From Hymenoscyphus infarciens (Eukaryota > Ascomycota > Leotiomycetes > Helotiales > Helotiaceae), in the NCBI GenBank assembly GCA_001414345.1, contig LLCB01000393.1:1-46746 (forward strand): a stretch of DNA of 46,746 bases. Reading direction: 5' to 3'. Positions within the stretch are counted from its first letter, which is position 1. Every line of letters starts with the position of its first letter. The notes under the pieces are model-generated. The model saw nothing but the letters and a program-made list of their open reading frames with translations. It had not been told where the DNA came from and did no database searches. Shown piece after piece: positions 23,139 to 32,625 of this stretch. The position numbers were made by a program, and so were the translations under genes.

Positions 23139-23837
23139 TAGGTCTGCACAACGAATAGATGAATAAAATATTCATTATAAATATTAAATAAATATATAGT
23201 ATTCGAGCGATTATTCGAGCGATAAGAGCTTAAATAAATATATTACGAATAGTTTCTATTCATTAAGCTTAATATCCGCCCCCTAGGTCTTAGTATAGAG
23301 GGTTCATATAAGTTGAATTTTACTCCCTTTTTATATATATAATTAAATACAACTAAACTATAAATTCACTTACTTTTAATTATTATTAATAGATTACTAT
23401 CGTCTCTACTCTTTATCACTTATATTATATAAAATAGGGTGTTATGTTAAAGGGTATCACATAACACCCTACTTTCTAAAGCATTATACACGTGACCTTT
23501 AAGCTAAGGTTTCAACTAAGGTTTCGACGTCGAAAGAGTCGAAAGGCTCTACTCTTTTCACCTTATTTAATAGTTTATCTACTTTTTTAGCCTAGAAACG
23601 CCCCGGCGTAGCCTAATCGAGACGACGAAAGCGACCAAAGCGGATAATTTCGAGGGATTTTCATATAAGTGGGAAACCATACTAAAAGGGTGGAGAATAC
23701 AGAATATTCATGAATAAACGACTGCTATTTACACCCTAAACTCTCCTTATTCTTGAATAATTCAAAGGGTAATTTATCCGTGGAAAATCGTGAATATTCT
23801 GAATATATTCGTAGCTTTTATTCGTTGTGCAGACCTA
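23139..23837. mobile_element. hAT-type MITE, 699 bp
   Basis: Perfect 19-bp terminal inverted repeats TAGGTCTGCACAACGAATA begin at 23139 and end at 23837. An exact 8-bp target duplication GTTACGAT lies at 23131-23138 and 23838-23845. An 8-bp duplication with TA-starting termini is diagnostic of the hAT superfamily. The interior is AT-rich with one GC-richer patch (23590-23640). It has no transposase ORF, so it is non-autonomous. The intact termini and duplication suggest a relatively recent insertion. Confidence 0.92.
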
Positions 23838-23845
23838 GTTACGAT

Positions 23846-24132
23846 TGCTGTATATTTATTTAAATTTTGCTTCTGATTGCTTGCTTTCTATGATCTCTTA
23901 TTCCCATTCTACCCTCGTCTTCTCCCTTCTCTCAGAAATCATAACTCCAGGATGCGCCATATCCGCTTCTCCGTCTGCGAGATACTTTTGTATGATCTCG
24001 TTGGTCAAAGGCTGGGCTCCCTCCAGTGGGTACTGTTCAAGCAACTACTTAGAATATCAGCTTCTCATAAGCACGGCTAACAATTAATAAAGAAAGGATT
24101 ACCTTCGCAACTTTAGGCTCATCACCACTCTC
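23846..24132. other. Intergenic after hAT-type element
   Basis: Short overlapping frames here have no domain signal. This is probably the 3' flank of the relic at 24133. Confidence 0.4.
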
Positions 24133-24603
24133 CTAACCGACACCTCTACGTATCCGCCCTCCATAATAATCATGTGGCTCTGGAAGATATCCAACATTGC
24201 CCGGAACGAGCGAGCCATCCAAATGACGATACAGAACCTCCCGTAATTGCTTTATGGAGGAGATCCCGTCGAGTGATGGATCATCGGCTATGTATTCGAT
24301 AAAGCGATCCGCACTCCTAACACATGCTTCATGGACTGGAAAGTAAAGCTCTCCTCCTCGACTTTCACTTGGCACTTTACCCCGCGTGAAGTCTACACAA
24401 AATACATAGATTTCTTTAAATTTTGATGTGCTGCCAGTCCTGACATTTACCCGTAACACCAATCGAGTTGAAATATCGGGCGGTTCTAGACCAAGATGAT
24501 AACTGTACGATATTCTTGGGTAGAATGTGTTTAAATAATACAGATTTGGTTCGAGTCCAGATTTATTAGCGTAAGCGGTGGTCAGAAGAAGGAAATTGGC
24601 AAG
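24133..24603 (-). pseudogene. 3' fragment of an F-box-type fungal hypothetical gene
   Basis: The open frame runs 156 codons from a likely splice acceptor (ACTTAG at 24609-24604) to the stop at 24133. It contains LYFPVHEACVRSADRFIEY, then LREVLYRHLDGSL and PEPHDYYGG. From memory this arrangement (FPxHxxCxxxxxRFI ... LWEVL ... EPHxYYGG) is common in the C-terminal half of large fungal families with an N-terminal F-box. No F-box exon or start codon is found upstream in the 500 bp I checked, so this is a truncated or unresolved gene. Confidence 0.45.
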
Positions 24604-25116
24604 CTAAGTTTGAGGTAAGTTACGTATGTATTTTGTTAGTTTTGCTCATTTTTTGAGAAAGGAGGAATACAGAGTGCCAGACTGGAATATGTTGAGCAGC
24701 ATGTCTGAGGAATTCCCATGTTTTCACCTTTTGAGTCGTATTGCTGACGTTGGGTTTAGCTACTGCGGACTAGGTGAAAATAGTTGTAAGCCAACACACA
24801 GCCGGAATTAGGAGGCTGTAAGCTTATTATGTCTTCCCCCAGATCAAATACAAAGGTACATATCCGAATGGACTACGCGTGAAATCCCTCTAATTATAGC
24901 GACTGACTCGTTTCAAAGAGACACAAAGCCAGTTTTCACTAGATCTTTTTCCCGGTGTAATAGGGGATGTAGGAATTCGTGACTGACAAAAATGTAGAAT
25001 CTCTGCTCTACGTCCCCAATTACTCGACTAAAACCCGGAAAATCAATTCAATTATTCTAAACGACTAGAACAATGATAATGATATTATCTTTAATCTCCT
25101 AGAAGTGTTAGGACAG
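24604..25116. other. Intergenic, no gene recognised
   Basis: I searched the minus strand for upstream exons of the preceding relic and found none with family similarity. No other signal is seen. Confidence 0.4.
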
Positions 25117-25344
25117 TTATAGAAGGGAAAGCGCGAGGGGCTTGCAACCCCTGGTGGTGTATTCCATCACCACGATCCCTCCAGATTTCACTGGGTCAAC
25201 ACTACCTGGAACAAACTTCAAGACAAACGACAGGTATACCACTACTAATGATGGCGGTAGAACCACTCTCCTTCCCCTAATCGTAGATGGAGGTGGTTGT
25301 GAATCAGGTCCTTGAACCACGACTTCAAATGGCAAGAACGTCAT
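25117..25344 (-). CDS. Small hypothetical protein, uncertain
   Basis: A 75-aa ATG-started frame with a hydrophobic stretch (LPPSLVVVYLSFVLKFV, about residues 29-45) and no recognisable domain. A TATATAA box lies about 125 bp upstream (around 25470 on the minus strand), which is the main reason to list it. It could equally be a chance frame. Confidence 0.25.
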   Translation of the reverse strand: MTFLPFEVVVQGPDSQPPPSTIRGRRVVLPPSLVVVYLSFVLKFVPGSVDPVKSGGIVVMEYTTRGCKPLALSLL

Positions 25345-26426
25345 GATGCTTTGGGATTGGAATTGGGATCAGGACAAATGATTCTAAGGATTATAAGAAT
25401 TGGTTCATGATTGCGATCGATAAATGTGATGAGCGTACCGTGGTTGAGAAGTGGGGGGGAGAAGATGGTTTATATAGGAGAGAAGGGATGTGTTTATGTT
25501 AAAGTTCATAGGGAGGAGGTGCATTATGCTAGTCGCTTTTGTTAGTGTATAAGATGACGTGTGACGTACTTGTTTGTATATGTTTCTGAATTTCTAGATT
25601 TCATTAGCTTAAGCTGAAAGTACTATAATTGTCTTGCAGTATTAGAAAGAAAGATGCATTTGATCTATCCTCATATGCCTACAAGTTTGAGACAATTTCA
25701 ACGACATGCAACAAAAGTCGTACCGATCGGCTTCCATTACTCTTGTACTTGTGGGACAATAATAAACCTTTAATGTGCAACAGACGTGCCTAAAGAATAA
25801 TTCTGAAGTTGGTGTGTGCGGAAGTGCGAAACGCCTGCCCTACTGCCCTACTGTACTGCCCAAGACTTGGCACACGTATCTTATACTACTATCTCAAGTG
25901 AACAAAGTAAGAAAATGATCAGTTGATGCCATAAGACCGCACACGCTTTTACAACTCATGATCGGATCCCCTTTCAGATCCCCCAAGTTCCGACCTCCTC
26001 GAAGGACATAACGCCCCCTGCAGAGGATTTAGGGAAAACCATAATCCATAAAGCAGCCGGGGTCGCAAATTCTACATGGGTCTAATTGGCCACAGGCGTC
26101 CGAAACTCCAAGAATATCACATCCTCACTCCGAAGGCAGAGGAATATCGTCACTACATCCGCATTTCACGACTGAGAATGCGAGAATTGGAGACAAGCAT
26201 CTGGTTTCAACATGGAGTTTACAGGTTCCGATTTCCGGTCTTTTTAGTATAAGAGATGGAGGGTTTCCAAAGTAAACTTGGATCCGAATCATACAAAGAC
26301 ACTGATTCAATAGAGAGGAAATCGATATAACAACATCAACGATATATATTCAAGAAAAATCAAAAATCCAAGCAACAGCCCAGAAGATTCAACGAACGAC
26401 AGACACACCGACTCCCAGCCCCAAAA
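25345..26426. other. Intergenic and SDR upstream region
   Basis: No gene is supported. A short CTACTGCCC-type triplication occurs at about 25840-25862. The last 150 bp before the dehydrogenase ATG are CA-rich, as is usual for fungal leaders. Confidence 0.45.
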
Positions 26427-27605
26427 ATGCCACAGATATCAACAATCTCCCAATACTTCCCACCCGCCCCAAAATTCACAGAGAAACACCTCCCTCCCCT
26501 CGCCGGAAAAGTTTTCATCGTCACCGGAGCCGCCTCTGGAGTAGGATACGAGCTTGCAAAGATCCTCTATCTCGCAGGAGGTACAGTCTATATCGCCGCT
26601 CGATCAGAAGCAAGATGTCAAGGTGCAATCGAGAAGTTGCATGCGGAGCTTAAAAGTACATCCAAATCCAAACATGGTTCTTTGAAGAGTATGATCATTG
26701 ATCTTGGGGATTTGGGGAGTGTGAAGGGTGCTGCGGAAGGGTTCTTGAAGAGTGAGAGTCGGTTGGATGTTTTGTTTCATAATGCTGCTGTGATGGAACC
26801 TCCTGCTGGAAGTAAGGATCAACTAGTAAGTTTGAGCCCCTTTTGGACGAACGAAACCCGAGAAGGAAGTGCTGATTCTTGGCTATGAAGGGACATGATT
26901 TGGAACTGGGCACAAATTGCTTGGGACCATATCTCTTGACTTTGTTTCTTGAATCCGTTCTCATCAATACCTCCGCAATCCCGGGCATGACCCCTGGAAG
27001 TGTCCGAATAGTCTGGGTCGTTTCCGTTCTTCAAGCCGGGCCACCTGATCCAATGGAGTTCGAGGTAGACGGAACACCAAAGATCAGGGAAGGGTTCATG
27101 GTCAACTACCTGCAAAGCAAAAACGGAGCGACTTGGCTAGCCGACAAATTCGCTCAACGATTGGGTTCGAAAGGAATACTTAGTGTTGTAAGTTTTGCAG
27201 CTCAAAAACATCACCAAAAACCCAAATATACTGATGAAATGATAGTGCCTTCACCCGGGTTTGATGAGAACCGAGCTTCAAAGAAACTACCCCTTCCCAT
27301 TCGCATTGATTATGGTAAGCTTGCAGACTGCCCCCTTCTAGAAGTAAAGGAAACGAATATTGCTAACGAATGAACAGCGCATCATCTTCAAGGGCCCTGT
27401 GTACGGCGCGTATTCGGAAATATTTTCTGGACTTTCACCAGATGTTAGAATGGAACATAATGGTGGGTACCAAATGGCATGGGGCCGGCACTGCGATTTA
27501 CCAGAGAATCTGGTAAAAGCTTTGAAGAGTAAAAGTGAAGGCGGAACTGGGGTCGCGGCAAAGTTCTTTGACTATTGCGACCGAGAAATTGCTTCATACC
27601 GATGA
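26427..27605 (+). CDS. Short-chain dehydrogenase/reductase
   Basis: Four exons (26427-26825, 26891-27187, 27246-27314, 27378-27605) total 993 nt, giving 330 aa. Introns are 58-65 nt with GTAAG donors. The cofactor motif TGAASGVG is at residues 33-40, FHNAAVM takes the place of NNAG, and the catalytic Tyr-Lys lies in NYLQSKNG. After splicing, SVCLHPGLMRTELQR restores the HPG motif. Length and motifs fit the classical WW-domain-oxidoreductase/retinol-dehydrogenase-like fungal SDRs, which are NADP(H)-dependent and cytosolic. The substrate is unknown. The 3' end is 72 bp from that of the convergent Zn2Cys6 regulator. Confidence 0.92.
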
Positions 27606-27677
27606 ACTAGGACCGTTCAGGTTGAAATTTTCGTGTATTTTGTTTCTTATGTCATTGCGCTTAATTATGAATTCAAA

Positions 27678-30528
27678 TCACTGGAATAAGAGGTCATTTA
27701 TCTGCCAGGACGGCTGGGTGTCTTGTCTTGGCCAAGCATAATTGTCAAAAGTTTCCTAATTAAGTTTAGTTGGTACTATTGTATGAGCTTTGAGAGAGGC
27801 AACATACCCAATCAAGGTTTTCGGGCATATCCGTGAATGTTCCAAATGGATCATCGGCCATAGTGGTCATAATATCGTCACTGGACAAGAAACCAAAGCC
27901 GGGAGACGCAGTGTTTTCCGCTTGGCAGCTCCAGCGTGCTTCGCACGTTTGTGTGGCGTTTAAGGAAGCGATAATGGTCTCATCTGGCGTGTGTTAGGCT
28001 CAAAAACAATTATAAGAACCGCCAGGAAGAGACGCAAAGAAGAAAGCTATAAATGGAGCAGGGGAACTTGCCGTTCAATTTCAGATCAGACATTGAAATC
28101 GGGTTTTCACTCCTATTGGTTTTCTGAGACTGACCCCGCAGCCCTGCTTTAACCCTGTTAAACATGACCTCAAAATATGTTGTGGCTTGTGGGCAGTGCC
28201 TGTCTTGTACTTGTTCCCAGACCACGTGAGACTTTTCAAGAGATGAAACCAGGGAATAGAGGTCCCGGTTTGACGGTTCATTGATATTGTCCACATTCAA
28301 TCCCCTTTTGATGGCTTTCAAGACTTCCATACAGATGAGCATGGCCGCTAATAGAAAGTCGTGCGTTGAAAGAGTCGATAAAAACCATCGGTCGTTAGCT
28401 AGTGGCCCCCCTGGAGTTGCAGCTTCATAAGTCATTGCTTGCCCACTGAGCAACTCCATCGATGAGTCCAATGCCTCCTTCTTAGAGAACCCGTATTCTA
28501 GAGTATTTTCTCCATACGCAGCATAGTTCCGGTGAAGCATACAACGACATTTATGGTAAACCAAGAACATGCTGAATTGTTTGACGATAACATTGGCAGA
28601 GTCTGTGATCGATATACCGGTACTAGGGATACGGTAGAATGTTGGAATTTGGCCAAAGGCATGATGCAAATCTTTGTCCAGCTTCATAATTTCTTCGTGG
28701 GGGACCCCAGTCAATTTGTTTGCCATTGTGGTAATTCTCCCAGCCTGTTGGCATAAGATACTCTTAGCTATGAGGTAAGATATTGGGGTAAGCTCTGCCG
28801 GCGATCGAGAGGGTGGTAACTTGGCTGAACCTTCCCCAAAATCCTCATCTCTAAGATTCCTTGGCAGTAAAGTGTCGGAGTCAATTGAGGAAACCATGCC
28901 CGGTAAACCAATATGAAAACAAGAGAGCATGTCTAATTGAGAAACATGGTGCCATAATCGTCGTCTCATCTCGGATTGATAAGGGGTAAGAGTGCCGCCG
29001 ATATTGCTAGTATCTCGATGGAGACCCATTCTCAAACATAGACGGACTATATTGCCAACGAAAAGATACAGGTAAACTTCATCGTCCTTGCTTAGAAGAA
29101 ATTCAGCCTGGCGGTATATGTTAGAAATACGATTAACGTGAAGTTCCACTCTCCCAGCTTACCTCCGCAAAAATGATCATTGTCTCAATCGTATATTTGC
29201 CAGGCTTCGTGTAATTGGATATGATTAGAGCCTGGGTGCAGTAGTTACGGTAGAAACGGAGCATTTCATGGGCCGTCCCACGAGTATCTGGATGAACTTC
29301 TTTTCCCCCGATGACCACCAGAGAAGCAATGGTCAGCATTGAATACAATAAGGCGAGCCAGTTAGCTGAAACTTCGCCTGGGTTTTCCCAAAAACTCCGA
29401 TACTAAAATAATAATCAGTAAGAGTGATACTAGAAGGCAAAATATGGGAATAGTAAGTGAAAGCACCAGTGGCAGAGTGACAAGATCCATAATCTTTTGC
29501 ATACCTCTTTTTGGAAAGTTGGCGAGTGGATTATGGCTATGATAACTTTAGTATCATTCTAAAAAAAACCTAGAGAGGTTCACAAACACAAGGAAGGGCT
29601 GTTGGAATTGAAATGCCGGGCAACAAGGTGGTCAACAATCTTTTTACTTGGTAGAGCCGTTACAAGGTCCTCCTTCGAACAGGTTTGTGAAGCGTTGAAT
29701 GCCATGGAATTGAATGCTGAGAGATCTCTTTCCGGAGCATCGCGTTCTCGCTCAAAATCGTCGAAGTAATATCTTACTTCTTCAAGCTATAAAGCTTTGG
29801 TGAGCCTTGTTGTCTTCAATTTTCGAGAGATCAATCTTACGTCTTCAAGAATAGCACCCCAGTGCGTGGCGCCGACATAGGTCGCCTCTTGCGATCCTTG
29901 CACAATTCTTGCCGTGGATGCTGGTGGTGATGGCGCTTTCTCCGCTCCGATCTCGAATTGTTGATGTATGGGGAGTTTTACTATCTCATCATGAAACATT
30001 GCTTGCTTTGTTTGGCCATCACTATTGCTCGGCGAGATCCCATTTGGAAGTGGATTTTCTTTGGACATAACATTCTTTACTAAACTTTCGAGATGTCTTA
30101 ATCGATTTTGCATGCTGACGGCTGCTTTCTTCCGGGGTAATGATGCTGGGATGGTGCACGTAGATACACGACCTTTCTTAATACATTGTGTACACGGCAC
30201 TTGTCGATCGCATTTTGATTTGGCGTGACGACCTGTCAACAAGTCAGTAACTGAGTTTGTTGGCGAATCCAGCTGATTGTGTTCTGGAATGGAGACTGAT
30301 GAACAACAAAAGCGGCAGCCAATCGTTCTAAGTTTCCAGGATAATTTTAATTAAAAAACTGTAGGCTATTGACTGTCGCCCTTGTTGCCTATGCCGAGAT
30401 CGGAAGAAATTTGTATGCTGCCTACAGTTTGTACAGCTCAATTGCGGTCGATTCCTCTTCCCCTGGGTTGGGTGCGATGAGACATCGTGATCGATGCTCG
30501 TAAAATCTGACTGATTTGTCGCGGACAT
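27678..30528 (-). CDS. Zn(II)2Cys6 transcription factor with fungal MHR domain
   Basis: Eight exons (30528-30426, 30232-29841, 29786-29588, 29536-29505, 29402-29163, 29107-28072, 27983-27808, 27755-27678) total 2256 nt, giving 751 aa. The binuclear zinc cluster is Cys32, 35, 42, 48, 51 and 60, and the first intron (193 nt) splits the codon of Cys35. A short coiled-coil-like linker and the middle homology region follow (YLFVGNIVRLCLRMGLHRD, then MRRRLWH). The intron at 28071-27984 has a GC donor (G|GCAAGT); splicing it replaces a short hydrophobic tail with DETIIASLN and an acidic, activator-like C-terminus. The last exon is the least certain. It is a nuclear DNA-binding regulator, perhaps of the adjacent SDR gene. 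Confidence 0.88.
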
Positions 30529-31365
30529 GAATTCGTCGAACGGCCACACAGACTAGAAATGAGAGGCCGAGCGGGTAGGTGTTATTGGTGTTAGAAGTGG
30601 ATGAGTGAAAGTAAAGTTTCCAAGGCTTGAGACGTTGTCGACGTTTATGAAGTGATGTGTGTCAGCTTTCATGATCTACTCGGTTCTTCCGCAGCACGTG
30701 AGTATACATTCTATGTAGATACCAGGTAAGCTCCTTTGGCTCCACTTTGAGGTACGCTTTCTCTATTTGTATTACATGACCAGTTATAGTCAAGCATGAA
30801 AAACAAGTTACTTTTCTTCCGGAATTATGTACGTGTGGCGCATCACGTGGTCATCACTCTCCCCGCCGATCTAGTAAGGATCGAGTATTCACGCTTTCTT
30901 TCTTCGATTTGCTTCACCAAAAAAGGTGATAGCATCCAAGCACAATGTACAATTTTATATAAGAAGACGAGCTAAATATAACTACATTTCTCGAGCATAG
31001 GGAAATGCCGGGATGGTATCATTTTGGTTTGTAATCAACCAGAATGATTCATAAGGCAGACTCTTCGAAGGAATGATTGATGAGAAGAGAGGAGGAAAAT
31101 GAATGTCATTAGCTCCGAAATTGCTCTGTAGATTCATGTACCTCTTGAGGGATAGCACATTTCAAGCCTTTTGGTGCATCATTAGGTACTACCTAATTTG
31201 TGACAAACTCTTGGGATGTCACTCGATAAATAAAAAAGGGTGTAGAGTTATGAAAAGATGAGGTTTTCATGTTGGTTGAGAAATAAATCTATTCCGACGC
31301 ACGTGTCAATCGTAATTCCTGAACTCCCCGCCAACAACCCCGCCAACATCGACCCAAAACACCTC
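30529..31365. other. Intergenic, regulator upstream region
   Basis: No ORF is supported. CACGTG motifs occur at about 30695 and 30844. This is presumably the promoter of the regulator plus the 3' flank of the ZNF706-like gene. Confidence 0.45.
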
Positions 31366-31767
31366 TCACTTCTTCGCCGCAGGAGGAGCCTTCGACATTG
31401 ATGCAAAGTCGTCAGTCGGAGCGGCCTCCTTTGGGTGTTTCGCCTAGATGTTCAATTAGAGGGATATCTTGAGACACGAATTAACCAGATAAACCTACCT
31501 CCCAGTGCAGCTTCATATTGTTGTAGTTGTCGACTTCACTCTTGCAGGTTGCCTAATGGTTTGTCAGTTTGATTTCCCGCCAGGTAAGACTGTTTGAACA
31601 TACACATTGGTACTTCATTCCCTTATCCTTCTTCAGAATCGAGTTGCCGCCTTTCTTTCCTGCCGCCTGCGCTTTCTGCTGGGCCTCGATCTGAGAGCAT
31701 TTGTTAGCGCTAGGGGGGGAATAACCATCCATACGAGGTGATTTACCTTTTGGAGTCCTCGAGCCAT
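31366..31767 (-). CDS. ZNF706-like small C2H2 zinc finger protein
   Basis: Four small exons (31767-31747, 31690-31604, 31552-31499, 31443-31366) total 240 nt, giving 79 aa. The spliced protein starts MARGLQKIEAQQKAQ and carries the finger YQCATCKSEVDNYNNMKLH with a second His in AKHPKE. This is the architecture of the conserved eukaryotic ZNF706 / 4F5-like family (MARGQQK start, single C-terminal C2H2). The basic N-terminal half is typical. Its molecular role in fungi is poorly known. The start is fixed by the MARG motif; an upstream in-frame extension is not conserved. Confidence 0.92.
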
Positions 31768-32625
31768 GATGATGAAGTTGCGAAGAGGTCGGTTATTGAG
31801 TGAATGGAAAGTGGGGTTCAAGAGCGAATTGTTTTGTTCATGTCGGAGAAGTTGCGAAATGCTGCCGATATCAATGCACGTGATATTTACGATGGATTTG
31901 AACTCAAAACTGGAATTTTCGTAACACTAATCTGGAAGAAGTCAACCAGTCTCTTAAGTATTCAACCATTTCTCCCAGAAAGCGTTATTGGGGAGGCAAA
32001 GGTCACATATCCTAGGTCACGTGGTAGATGATCGGCCCCGGTACCTACGGCAGTGGTATCGGAGCCCATTAGTAGCTCCTCGATCATTTGGCGAAGGAAG
32101 TTGGGACTTGCTTGCGAAGGCTATTGAAGCCTATCGAGCAAAGACAAAATGATTATGTTGCCTCACTTCTAAGCAGCGCTTCTTAGTTCATTTTGATGAC
32201 TTAGAGACGTATCCTATCTCAAGAAGCCTTGCAAAGCTATTGATCTCTGTTGAATTGCTAAAAGTACTAATGAAGAGCAGAGAATGACGGAATTTTTCTC
32301 GCTAAAATTCGAGGTCCTCTAAATAAAACAAGCGTAACCAAAATTGAAATTTTGTTTATGTAAATTATTATTTTATAGAGATATATATATAGCTAGAACT
32401 GCACCGCTTTAATACTAACCTAGCCGGGCGGCTCTCCAGATAGCGCCCGGCCCTTAGTCTAGGCTAGACTTCAGAGTTAAAATAATATTACAAATTTTTG
32501 ATTTCGTCGCGTTTCATTAATTATGGAGTCAACTATACATCAGACTAGCAAAGTAAAATCCTAGATATAGCCCTGCTATCTTAAGTGTGAGACGTAATAT
32601 AGAAAAATACAAATACAAATATTAA
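31768..32625. other. Intergenic, partly AT-rich
   Basis: 31768-32330 has no recognised gene. 32330-32625 turns AT-rich and contains a GC-rich hairpin (32423-32451). The decayed family copy B begins right after without a visible start codon, so a repeat may have removed its 5' end. Confidence 0.45.
32420..32467. other. GC-rich hairpin inside AT-rich sequence
   Basis: Stem GCCGGGCG (32423-32430) and CGCCCGGC (32444-32451) with a 13-nt loop. Outer arms are CTAGCC (32420-32425) and GGCTAG (32462-32467). It could be a transposon terminus (Helitron 3' ends carry a hairpin before CTRR) or a surviving RIP-poor patch. Confidence 0.45.

Noticed and set aside
24541..24565. GGTTCGAGTCC, an exact match to a tRNA B-box
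   Set aside because: No A-box, acceptor stem or anticodon arm can be folded around it, and it lies within the open frame of the F-box-type relic.
12423..30528. A secondary-metabolite cluster
   Set aside because: No polyketide synthase, NRPS, terpene synthase or prenyltransferase is present, and the only P450 is a fossil.
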